NCBI GenBank assembly: GCA_947505205.1
Contig: CANNKD010000012.1
Span: 1-32,152, forward strand
Direction of reading: 5' to 3'
Length of the DNA: 32,152 nucleotides
Source of the DNA: Bacteroidota bacterium
Lineage (GTDB): Bacteria > Bacteroidota > Bacteroidia > Bacteroidales > F082
A program made the position numbers and the translations under genes. Shown here piece by piece: positions 16,953 to 26,400 of the stretch. Position 1 is the stretch's first letter; every line of letters begins with the position of its first letter. The notes under the pieces were generated by a model. The model ran no database searches and was not told the origin of the DNA. It worked only from the letters and a program-made list of their open reading frames with translations.

Positions 16953-19235
16953 TTAAGAGATATTAAATGAGAAATAGTCATACACATAAAAATAGGATTT
17001 GTTATCATTAGAAATTATTTTCAATGAAACAGATTTTTTCCCCTTCCCAATTGAGTTTGTCGGAATTTTAATTTCCCAGCCAGTTTGCCCGAAAATATCA
17101 TTTTTAAATGCTTTTGCAACATCTTTTCTACTTAGACCGTAGGAAGCCATGAATTGTTTTCCGTTTATTTCAACTATTACATTTCCTGCTGGTAAACCAG
17201 CAGGAAGATCAATAGCCCACCCGGAAATGATTAATTCCATATCGCTTATTTCAATTGGTGCTTCTCTAATATTAACTATTTTTCCATTTATCTTATCGAT
17301 GGAAAATTTAGTTTTTAAATTTGATTCAATCATTTCTTCTAAAGCATCATTGCTAAAATTATTGTAGTAATTAATGATTATTTTTTTACTTGGTTTATAA
17401 ATGCCGGTACATTGTTTGTTTAGAACCTTAAACGACATTTCATATTGGCCATTTGTAAGGTTGTAACATGGAATTGTAATTGCCCATCCTGTATTATTAA
17501 AGGATGGATTGTTGAAAAAATTCCCAACATCAATGCGGCTTTGGGTGAATTGTGAAAGATAAGTTCTACCTTGAATTGTTGCCAGAACACCACCAGATTC
17601 TGAATTATTCAGGTTGTCAATAGCCCACCCTTTAATTCTGAGTATAGTGTCAGTTATGGTTATGTTCTGATTAATAATTCGTTTTCCATTTAAAAAATCA
17701 ATAGTAATATTATCAGGTGTTTCAATTTTTGAAAGCTCTTCAATTTCAGATATTGTATTATTAGATTGTACATCTATATTTATGCATTTATCAGAAATAG
17801 TATAGAATTTTTTATTGTTTGTTACTACTAAAAACCTGATTTGCTGAATGCCTTTTTTTAAATGTAATGCTGGGATCATAATGTTCCATTTTAACTTTGG
17901 TAATACATTGTTTTTATTATTATCAACTCTATCATTTCTCTTCTTATCATAATTTGCTTCAAATATTCTTGGACCAATTTGAATGTATAACTTTGAAGTC
18001 AAATCCACTGGATTCTGATCTATAATCCAACCGTTTAATTTAATCCAAGGAGTTGTAATAACGCATGGTTGGTTCAACTCAGTAATCTTGATGCCATTCA
18101 GCTTATCAATCTTATATTTTGGTTCGGTTTTAGATTGGATGATAGAAGATAGGTCTAAATTATTTGGAAGTCTATCTGGAATTGCGGTACTTTCAAAATA
18201 GTCTTTTAGCAAAGATTTATGAAAATAAATCTGGTCATTAATATTTTTGTTATTTACGTATCGGCCAAAATCATCCGGTATTTTCCTGGAAGGTTGATTA
18301 AATATTTTGGAAATGATCAATTTTCCGACATCCTTTCTATAATGAGATGTTTCATGATAATTATAATTATCAATGGCAATTGAGTTTAATCCGCTAAAAT
18401 CATAAAAGCCTGTTATTTCAGTCAGCCTTGTTAAAATTTCGAAGTATTTTTCAAAGTCAAGATCTAAATAAGTTATGTGATGTGTTGGATGGATGAAAAA
18501 TGTAGTTTTAATATTATGGTTTTTCCCAAATTCGACAATACTATCAATTACATTCAATGCATCTGTGTAATTTGTATAGTCGATATACCTGAAGCTTGAA
18601 TTTTTAAATATTTCTTTTTTTACATGCTGACTTATATTTTGTTCAATTTCGTTATCAGTTCCTGGAAAATAGAAAGTTCCATTCTTATGTATTGATGTGT
18701 AATCAATACTTTTTGAATTAAAAGTTTTTTTTACGAAATCATATTCTGGGCGTAAAAAAATATATTTTTTAAAGAATTCAATTTTCTCTGACAGTGTATT
18801 TGGAGGATCTAATAAAGTAAGCTGGGTGTTTTTTTGTTTGGGAGAAGGTGCAAATGATAGAAAATCTAATCCAATTATGAGATTTTTGATTTCTACCCCA
18901 TCCTTTTTCATTCGTTTTATATCCTCATAATGTTGAAATGGTGTTGCTCCCGGTGAAGTCAAATTATAGTATTTATCACTTTCGATCTCGCCTGGATCAA
19001 GGAAGTTTATGCGTGAGGAGCCCATTAGAAAGGAATTGAATTTGGCAGGATTGTCATGTAGAAATTTCGTTTTCAAATACCGCATATTTGGTTCAGATCC
19101 TAATTTGAAATAATGAAATGAAAATACTTTATATGGGTTTACAATAATGTTAAAAAACAAAATGGGGCTCACAACTATTACTGTCAAAATGATAATTTTG
19201 GATAAATCAAGAAAAAAGTGTTTAAAATCAGACAT
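16953..19235 (-). CDS. SGNH/DltD-like membrane-anchored protein with three C-terminal beta modules, partner of MBOAT
   Basis: A 760-residue protein with one N-terminal membrane anchor (about 13-35) and the rest presumably periplasmic. Residues ~45-320 look like the SGNH-type accessory proteins found with MBOAT enzymes: LMGSSRINFLDP (70-81) for the nucleophile block, NLTSPGATPFQHY, FFIHPTHHITYLD (246-258), and the closing DNYNYHETSHYRKDVGKLI region (289-307) for Asp/His. Three modules of about 130 residues follow. Its ATG overlaps the MBOAT stop (TAATG), so the two are translationally coupled. Known pairs (AlgI with AlgJ/AlgX, the Dlt system) pass an acyl group across the membrane and onto a polysaccharide; O-acetylation of the exported glycan is the likely job here. 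Catalytic residues are assigned by eye. Confidence 0.75.
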   Translation of the reverse strand: MSDFKHFFLDLSKIIILTVIVVSPILFFNIIVNPYKVFSFHYFKLGSEPNMRYLKTKFLHDNPAKFNSFLMGSSRINFLDPGEIESDKYYNLTSPGATPFQHYEDIKRMKKDGVEIKNLIIGLDFLSFAPSPKQKNTQLTLLDPPNTLSEKIEFFKKYIFLRPEYDFVKKTFNSKSIDYTSIHKNGTFYFPGTDNEIEQNISQHVKKEIFKNSSFRYIDYTNYTDALNVIDSIVEFGKNHNIKTTFFIHPTHHITYLDLDFEKYFEILTRLTEITGFYDFSGLNSIAIDNYNYHETSHYRKDVGKLIISKIFNQPSRKIPDDFGRYVNNKNINDQIYFHKSLLKDYFESTAIPDRLPNNLDLSSIIQSKTEPKYKIDKLNGIKITELNQPCVITTPWIKLNGWIIDQNPVDLTSKLYIQIGPRIFEANYDKKRNDRVDNNKNNVLPKLKWNIMIPALHLKKGIQQIRFLVVTNNKKFYTISDKCINIDVQSNNTISEIEELSKIETPDNITIDFLNGKRIINQNITITDTILRIKGWAIDNLNNSESGGVLATIQGRTYLSQFTQSRIDVGNFFNNPSFNNTGWAITIPCYNLTNGQYEMSFKVLNKQCTGIYKPSKKIIINYYNNFSNDALEEMIESNLKTKFSIDKINGKIVNIREAPIEISDMELIISGWAIDLPAGLPAGNVIVEINGKQFMASYGLSRKDVAKAFKNDIFGQTGWEIKIPTNSIGKGKKSVSLKIISNDNKSYFYVYDYFSFNIS
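16956..18116 (-). repeat. Three tandem beta modules within the SGNH-like protein
   Basis: Three units begin near residues 374, 512 and 645. Each starts with an I-D-x-x-N-G linker (YKIDKLNGIKI, ITIDFLNGKRI, FSIDKINGKIV), then a G-W-x-I-D turn (LNGWIIDQ, IKGWAIDN, ISGWAIDL), an S-R-x-D-V-like stretch (weaker in unit 1), a W-x-I-x-IP strand (WNIMIP, GWAITIP, GWEIKIP) and an L/I-x-K/N-G edge. Comparable G-W-A modules occur at the ends of various envelope-glycan proteins; carbohydrate binding is a plausible role but unproven. Confidence 0.75.
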
Positions 19236-20689
19236 TAGAATTGAAAATAGATAAATTGAAATGATTGTTCAAATTCACCAAAATAGAAAAATATTATTAA
19301 AGCTGTAAAATAGAGCGACCATCTGATTGTCTTTGGGAAATTATCAAAGGCCATTGCATGTTGTTTTTTTCTTTGAATCCATTCAACAATTATGAGAATA
19401 ATAATAATAATAAATGATTTAGAGAGTATCCAGTCAATGATTATTGTTGAATTTAACGTTAGGTTTGATATCATGAAGTAAAAATAGTCTAAACTTCTGC
19501 TTAGATTTTCCGACCTGAAGAAAATCATTGAAAATGTAAACAACATGAATGTTATAATAATTTGTAGCAATTCCTTAATACTTGGCAGGTTTCGGTCAAA
19601 TGCAACAATTTCAGAATACTTCCTGTTTCTCTTTTGCATAAAGATCAATGGTAGGTAAAACAAACCATTAAGTACCCCCCAAATAATGTAAGTCCAGTTA
19701 GCTCCGTGCCATAACCCACTTAAAATATAGGTAAAAAGAATATTTCTGATTATGAAGTACTTCGTTCCACGATTGCCTCCAAGTGGAATGAAAACATAGT
19801 CTCGAAACCATGTCGAAAGTGAAATATGCCATCTTTGCCAAAATTCCCCGATATTTCTTGAAAAAAATGGATAGGCGAAATTTCTCATAAGATCAAAACC
19901 AAATAATCTGGCTGTTCCAATACCAATATCCGAATACCCTGAAAAGTCACAGTAAATTTGAAAAACAAAGAATATACTACCTATTGCCAATGATATTCCT
20001 GGTAGATTTTCATAACTACTTGACGAAAAAATTCGATCAACTTCAATTGCTAATGTGTCTGCAATAACTACCTTCTTGATCAATCCCCACAACATCTGTC
20101 TCAACCCATCTTTAGCTTTTTCTAAATCAAATTCCCTTTTTTTTTCAAATTGTGGTAATAAATTAGATGCACGCTCAATTGGACCTGCAACTAGTTGCGG
20201 AAAAAAACTTACGAAGGCCATAAAGGATACGAAATCTTTTGTTGTTGCAAGTTGACGACGATATACATCAATACCATAACTCAGAGTCTGAAATGTATAA
20301 AAGCTTATACCTACAGGTAATATTATATTCAATGTGCTTTCGTGAAATGTGAAACCAAGTTTTGCTCCTGCTTCAATGAATGAATCTACAAAAAAATTGT
20401 AATACTTAAAAAACCCAAGTAATCCAAGGTTGCCTATAATACTTATGCTCAATAGTAGTTTTCGATTTGTTGGATTATTACTTTTTTCTAAAAATAAACC
20501 AACCAAGAAATCAATGACAGAACTAAAAAAGAGCAAAGATAAAAAGCGCCAATCCCACCAGCCATAAAAGAAATAGCTGACTATGACAATTAGAAGATTC
20601 TGAAGTTTCAGGTTTTTATTAAATACAAACCAATAAAGGAGAAAGACTGTAGGTAGGAAAATAGCAAAAATCAATGAATTGAAAATCAT
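19235..20689 (-). CDS. MBOAT membrane-bound O-acyltransferase (AlgI-like)
   Basis: A 484-residue polytopic protein of normal family length. It has the MBOAT landmarks: LPVGISFYTFQTLSYGIDVY (124-143), FFPQLVAGPIER (162-173), GLIKKVVIADTLA, CDFSGYSDIGIG (247-258), FWQRWHISLSTWFRDYVFIP (283-302) with the second conserved histidine at 288, PLGGNRGTK (302-310), and the catalytic-histidine motif SGLWHGANW with His 328. These enzymes move an acyl group, usually acetyl, toward a periplasmic acceptor. The stop codon overlaps the start of the SGNH-like partner gene. A broken, distant MBOAT lies at 12256-13004. Family assignment is firm; acyl group and acceptor are unknown. Confidence 0.94.
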   Translation of the reverse strand: MIFNSLIFAIFLPTVFLLYWFVFNKNLKLQNLLIVIVSYFFYGWWDWRFLSLLFFSSVIDFLVGLFLEKSNNPTNRKLLLSISIIGNLGLLGFFKYYNFFVDSFIEAGAKLGFTFHESTLNIILPVGISFYTFQTLSYGIDVYRRQLATTKDFVSFMAFVSFFPQLVAGPIERASNLLPQFEKKREFDLEKAKDGLRQMLWGLIKKVVIADTLAIEVDRIFSSSSYENLPGISLAIGSIFFVFQIYCDFSGYSDIGIGTARLFGFDLMRNFAYPFFSRNIGEFWQRWHISLSTWFRDYVFIPLGGNRGTKYFIIRNILFTYILSGLWHGANWTYIIWGVLNGLFYLPLIFMQKRNRKYSEIVAFDRNLPSIKELLQIIITFMLFTFSMIFFRSENLSRSLDYFYFMISNLTLNSTIIIDWILSKSFIIIIILIIVEWIQRKKQHAMAFDNFPKTIRWSLYFTALIIFFYFGEFEQSFQFIYFQF

Positions 20690-20734
20690 AAATTTTAATC
20701 ATATTTAGTATTAATATAATGAAACGAAGTGGTG

Positions 20735-22372
20735 TTAAAAATTGTTCTTTTTTATTTTTATATACTCTTCAAATAACTCGTCATAAGATTTCGTATTAGA
20801 TTTAATCAAAATTTCCTTTAAAATGTATTCTCCACGTTCCATACCTGGATCAATGCGTATCTGTCCATTAAATTCATCATGTTCAATTAAAAAGTAAACT
20901 TTATTCGCCCCCTTTTTGATGATTCTTTTTATTGAATTTTCTTCAGAATAATTTGGATCTGAACGTGTCTGAAAAAATAATTGAATTGTGGTTTCAACTG
21001 GGACTGTCAAAGTAATAGTGACTGAAGTTGCACTTTCGTAATTTCCAAGATGTTTTTGCAGACTAAAATATGGATCGGAATTATTTGCAAAAATATAAAC
21101 TAGTTTATCTACTACGCGTATTTTCTTATCTAAATCATTACAAAAGTCTGAAGTTAAAGCGTTGAAATTTAGATAATTAATTGTGGGAATGGTTTTCCAA
21201 TCCCTAATCATTTCGATAATGATAGCGTCATCATGATTGACCTTAGGTAGATTCCATTCAATTAATTTTAATTTTTCTGCTGAAATAAATTTCCTTAATC
21301 GGTTCAGGAATGATTGTTTTGCAATATAAATTTCCATATTTGGAGAGTTAATTGAATGGATGTGTTTGTACATTATTTCAAGTAAATGAAAATCCTTGTT
21401 TGATAATTTTTGACAGAGAAAATCAAGGTGTATCGGATTTAACAGCAAATGTTGATTATAAATTTCTTTTCTGATTGTTTTTGGTTTGTTATCTGCAAAT
21501 AAGAGGCCCTCCTTACTATTTAAGAACTCAACTGCAAACTTTTGGTTTGATTCGTAAAAGTATTCAACGATTTTATTTTCAAGTTCTGGTGTTAAAAACA
21601 TATAATCAGTGGATTGCAAATCTGGGTCTGCTTTGAAAACACTAATAATTTTTTCAAAATCAAGGTTATTAATTTTAAAAAGATTCAGATATCGGAGAAA
21701 ATCTATTGTATAATTTGACAGACCCTTATTCTGTTTGTTAAAAAACTGATTGTTAAATGAATTGAAATTTTTCAGACCAATTGCATTGAAAAGGTCAATA
21801 AACAGTTTATTAGTCGATTGTTTTGACTCAAAAGACAGAATTAAAATATTTTCCTTACCAAAATAATTCGACCATTGATGCAATCTGATGTAATAGTCAC
21901 AAACTTGAAATTGAACATTGTTTTCAATAAAATTTTCAAATGATAATTCGCATCTGGCTTTCGTTTCCTTAACAATTTGTTGATAAGCAGATTCTAACCA
22001 TGATATTTGATTTCTGTAAAATATAATAATTTTAATTGGAATATTGATTTTGAAAAAACTGAGACTATCAATTAATCTGGGTAATAATGTATCATCAGAT
22101 TCACAAAAACCTTCTGAACTGAGTATGATTGTTTGGTATTTGCCAATTCCATTAAAAATTTCAGAGAAAATAGAGAAAATATAGCTTTCTGTGTTCAGGT
22201 ATGGTTTTTCATTTTCTCTTAATTCTTGTGTGATTGGATAATGATTCTGATCATCACCTGGATACAGAACCCCCAATAAGCCTAAACTAATACGATTTGA
22301 TGCCAGAAAATTTTGGATGGTTGTTGTGCCTGTTTTAGGAATACCAATATGTATGAAAAGGGTTGTAGTCAT
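20735..22372 (-). CDS. Sulfotransferase-like protein with C-terminal accessory module
   Basis: A 545-residue protein whose N-terminal ~300 residues look like a sulfotransferase: FIHIGIPKTGTTTIQNFL (6-23) contains the P-loop-like PKTGTTT that binds the 5'-phosphate of PAPS, and IIIFYRNQISWLESAYQ supplies the Arg/Ser of the 3'-phosphate site. A helical middle segment follows. The last ~100 residues are beta-rich with TIQLFFQTRS, YSEENSI and QIRIDPGMERGEY, a module also found in the 1772-residue fusion and in the pseudogene at 12083-12301. The likely role is sulfation of a sugar in the cytoplasm before export, though some members of this superfamily have other or unknown activities. It starts 2 bases after the preceding sulfotransferase-like gene stops. 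Confidence 0.82.
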   Translation of the reverse strand: MTTTLFIHIGIPKTGTTTIQNFLASNRISLGLLGVLYPGDDQNHYPITQELRENEKPYLNTESYIFSIFSEIFNGIGKYQTIILSSEGFCESDDTLLPRLIDSLSFFKINIPIKIIIFYRNQISWLESAYQQIVKETKARCELSFENFIENNVQFQVCDYYIRLHQWSNYFGKENILILSFESKQSTNKLFIDLFNAIGLKNFNSFNNQFFNKQNKGLSNYTIDFLRYLNLFKINNLDFEKIISVFKADPDLQSTDYMFLTPELENKIVEYFYESNQKFAVEFLNSKEGLLFADNKPKTIRKEIYNQHLLLNPIHLDFLCQKLSNKDFHLLEIMYKHIHSINSPNMEIYIAKQSFLNRLRKFISAEKLKLIEWNLPKVNHDDAIIIEMIRDWKTIPTINYLNFNALTSDFCNDLDKKIRVVDKLVYIFANNSDPYFSLQKHLGNYESATSVTITLTVPVETTIQLFFQTRSDPNYSEENSIKRIIKKGANKVYFLIEHDEFNGQIRIDPGMERGEYILKEILIKSNTKSYDELFEEYIKIKKNNF

Positions 22373-22374
22373 TC

Positions 22375-23454
22375 TTATGATAAACGACCTGAATTGATAA
22401 ATACTTTGATTTTTTTAATGAATAAATCCCTGATTGAAATTCTCGAAAGCCGGGTTATTTCCTTTTCCTGATTTAAGGCTATTGCTATAAATATAGGAAT
22501 TACTTTTTCAAGTGATAGACCTGGATATGGTTCCCATTTTTCATCTGATTCTGGTAAAGGTTCGTGAAAAAGGATGTTATCTTTTAAAGAAAAATATTTT
22601 GCTAATTTTATGTTTGAATCATTGTATTTGTGAATTATTCTCAAACGTTCTTCTGACGAAAATATATTATATTCATTCATCGGATCTTTTTTTAATTCAG
22701 GAGGAAGCCGTCTTTCCATAAATTCCAAAAGTCTATGATCATTTGTATTTTTAACTAGCCCTTTGCACATATTTAATATTTCGATCACATCTCTGCTAAA
22801 TCCATTATTTGAATTAAGGGAGGTTGTTGGAGGAATCACCCCTTGGAAATTGGGAATTCCAGTGATAGTCATGAAATCAATAACAATATTATCACCGATT
22901 GTTGTTTTCTCATACGGTCTGATTATAAATGAAGATTTGTCAAAATGATTTAACCATGGAATAATTGCTTTGTTCCAATCACAATTTGTTTGCTCCTCGT
23001 AATCCTGAATGGTATTACATTCAGGTATTTTATGACCCCATTGTTTCCAGCCAGATTCAAGCCATTTATCTTGTCGTCTTAGATAAAGAATAATTTCTAA
23101 ATCTAAGTCGAAGATGTTGACGATTTCTTTCATCCATTCGGGCCACCAATGCCATTTGAAGCCTTCATTACTGATAATTAATTTATTTATATGATGCTTC
23201 CTGCAAAATCGAATACAATTAGAAAAAGAGCTTATACAACCAGGTTTATCATTTTTAACCTTGTATGACATGAAAAATTGGGCATGATTATGCATACTCC
23301 CTAAGGCAGGGTTTTTATTGTTGAAATTGGGATACAAAGCATAGTGTTCTTTAAATAATTTTACACGATTGTAGTTTAAATAACTTTGAATAGCACTTGT
23401 GCCAGTTTTTGGTTGTCCGATATGTAAAAATAATTTTATTTTATTAGCTTTCAT
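22375..23454 (-). CDS. Sulfotransferase-like protein
   Basis: A 359-residue protein with the same N-terminal signature as the next gene: LFLHIGQPKTGTSAIQSYL (8-26), containing the PAPS 5'-phosphate loop PKTGTS, and LEIILYLRRQDKWLESGWKQ for the 3'-phosphate site. It lacks the C-terminal accessory module. Its start overlaps the end of the 1772-residue fusion by 11 bases, and its stop is 2 bases before the 545-residue gene, so the three are almost certainly co-transcribed and coupled. The two proteins look like diverged tandem relatives, perhaps sulfating different positions or sugars. No PAPS-synthesis gene lies in the window. Confidence 0.84.
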   Translation of the reverse strand: MKANKIKLFLHIGQPKTGTSAIQSYLNYNRVKLFKEHYALYPNFNNKNPALGSMHNHAQFFMSYKVKNDKPGCISSFSNCIRFCRKHHINKLIISNEGFKWHWWPEWMKEIVNIFDLDLEIILYLRRQDKWLESGWKQWGHKIPECNTIQDYEEQTNCDWNKAIIPWLNHFDKSSFIIRPYEKTTIGDNIVIDFMTITGIPNFQGVIPPTTSLNSNNGFSRDVIEILNMCKGLVKNTNDHRLLEFMERRLPPELKKDPMNEYNIFSSEERLRIIHKYNDSNIKLAKYFSLKDNILFHEPLPESDEKWEPYPGLSLEKVIPIFIAIALNQEKEITRLSRISIRDLFIKKIKVFINSGRLS

Positions 23455-26400
23455 ATACGTTCAGTATATAATTTACATCGTAAAGTTTTTGAAATTGCTC
23501 GTCACTAAGTTCGGGCCAGATATTTCTTAAATCATTCGAAACGCTGTTTGTCATAGAAAACAGTATGTTTTCATCTAATTTGAAATTTTTTGCAATCATT
23601 TTATGCATTTCAAAATAGTCAGGTATTGTTTCTTCAGCTTTCTTTTTATTACGGGCTACAACCGAATCTGAATGTACCCTATGAAAATTTAGATGTTCTG
23701 ATTGATAATTAATTTTACCATACTTTAGTACAGAAACATAAGCGAACCAATCTCCGGTAGTTTTAAATTTTGTACAATCTTCAAAATTTACTTGCCTTAA
23801 TTTATCGCCTTGCCAAAGTACAGCACTCACATTAGGTATTGTGTTTCTGACAGCCAGCGCATAATGAATTTCATCCAAACCAATTGCCGAATAGCTTTTA
23901 TGCCAGCGATCACTTGGATAATTTAAATTGTTATAATGACCCACTTTTAAATAATGCTCATCATAAATTTCGTTATTTTCGTTTAAGCAATGAGAAGCAC
24001 AATAGGCTAATACAACATCTGGGTCAATGAAATTTTGTAGTAAAGTCTCCAAAAGAGTTGGCTCCGCTTTGTCATCTCCTTCTGCTATCCATATGTATTT
24101 ACCTTTGGCTAATAAAACGCCTTTTTGCCATTGTTTAAATGGAGATCCACTGTTTTCAATATTTCTTAGAATAGTTATGGCAGGATGGGATGCAAATGTT
24201 TGAGCAATTTCAAAGCTACGATCAGTTGAAGCATCATCAAGAATCAGTATTTCAAAATCGCGGAATGTTTGATCCAGAATGCTTTTTATTCTTTCAACAA
24301 GATACTTTTCATGGTTATAAACAGGTACAATTACGCTGACCAGAGGTTGAGATTTCATCACACTATGGCAAACTTTCAATATTTCCGGAACAGCCATATC
24401 AACTGAGTGTCGATTTAATAATTTTGTTCTTGCTTTACTGCCCATTTCATTGCGCAGGTTCTCATGGTATATGAGTTTCTCAATTGCAGAAGCAGCGTAA
24501 TCTATATTTAAATTTGGAATAACAATGCCAGCATCTTTACCAACAAACTCAGACATACCACCTGCATCTTCAAAACAAATTATTGGAAGACTGCATTCAG
24601 CCGCTTCCAGACAAACCAAAGGAAAAGGATCTTCTCGAGAAGGCAAATAGAATATATCCCCAGCTATAAAATAATTTTTTGGATTATCTTGTTCTTCTAA
24701 AAAGACAACTGTTTCATTCAATTTATTTTGAACTATATACTCCTCCCATTCTTTCCAATAACCCCAGTCTTTACTATCATTATCCCAATGGTTTCCTCCA
24801 ATCCAACATAATACAAAATTATTGACTCCCTTGTCTTTTAGTTTCTTAGCAGTCTCAATAAAAAGATCTGTTCCTTTACGCCAATAGATCGTACCACAGC
24901 CCCAAATGATAGTTTTATCAGAAGGCAACCCTAAAAGTTCACGTTGAAGTGAACGATTTAGTAATGAGGGAAGTGTTGGTTTTATAAATTCATGTATGCA
25001 TCGTATCTTCTGAATTGGAATATCATGGTTATTGATAAGGTTTTTTTCAACTGGTAGTGAACAGGCAATAAAGACCGATGTGAATTTCTTCATGTTCGAT
25101 CTGATTTCGGGCGTTGAATATTTGTTTATTGATTGTTCGAGTTCATGTATATGACTTATAAAAGGCGCTTTGAAAACACGAAGTAATTTAAACAAGCCCG
25201 ATGAAACAATCGTGTTACCATAAATTAAGTCAATTGAACCGAATTCCTGTTTAATTCGTTCAATTGCTTGATATTCATCATGTTCAGAACAATATTCTTC
25301 CCATAAAATTACTTTTGAAACCTTTTGATATGCTGTTAGTAACCTACCTCCATCAGCACCTTTCTTTATTGCAAGTACATAAATATTGAAAGATGTATAA
25401 TCGTGCATCCATTGCAGAATATGAAGTAGTAACATCTCTGCACCAGCTCTGAAAAGATCATGTGCGACAAATAAAATTGATTTGGAATCCTCTAGGATGA
25501 TTTGTGTTTTTTTAAGATTAGATAGCATTACTCTTGGAAAAAAAACAGTTTTGTTTTCAAAACCCTCGCTTTGAGCCATTAATCCAAACAACCTTTCAAT
25601 TGCATGTGCAAGTGTACCATCTACTTGCTGTTCCTCCTTTTCGAAGTTCGAAACATCAATTTTTTTGTTGATCAATAATTTTAATGCTTCAGGTCGAAAC
25701 CAAAACATTGAACCAGCAGGATATATAAAATCGGTTGGAAGTTCGTTTAATTGCATTTCAGGGAAATATGTTTCAGCTAAAAAGTAGTTTTTTTTCGCAA
25801 TATCGGAATTTCCCCAACCTTTCTCCATGCCTAAATGAGCGATATATGGGTAAATAACTGGCCAGATCATTCCAAGTCTACTGTTTTCTTCAAATGATGA
25901 ATAAATGGTTTCAATTATTTTTGAATGACCTAACAAATTATCTAAAAGGTAGTTTCTCCAATTCTTAAGATTGATATCGTGTTTGCTGTTTTTTGTATGA
26001 ATCTTACACACAAGATCATAATGATATAAATCTGATTTAAGAAATGCAATAAATGGAGCAATATCTCTCCCTCTATTTTCAAACGGGAGAACCTTCGTTT
26101 CAATTAAGGGTAATCTATTAATAAATAAATCTTTAACAATTTTTAGCTTTTCAGGCTGTGTACTTATAAATAAGTCATAAGAGAAAGGCAGTTTTTTTAA
26201 ATATCCAATGATTTCATCAATAAATTCGATATAATAAATGTGACAAACTAATGCAATTTTGAAGTGATCTTTTGCATCTTCATTTTTAATTTCAAAAATA
26301 TCAGCTTTTTTTAAACATTCTTCTTCGTTTATTTTAAATGCTTTAGGAAGGCGTCCTTCTTTTTGACCATCCCTTATAAAATGAACCAACGGATTTGTTC

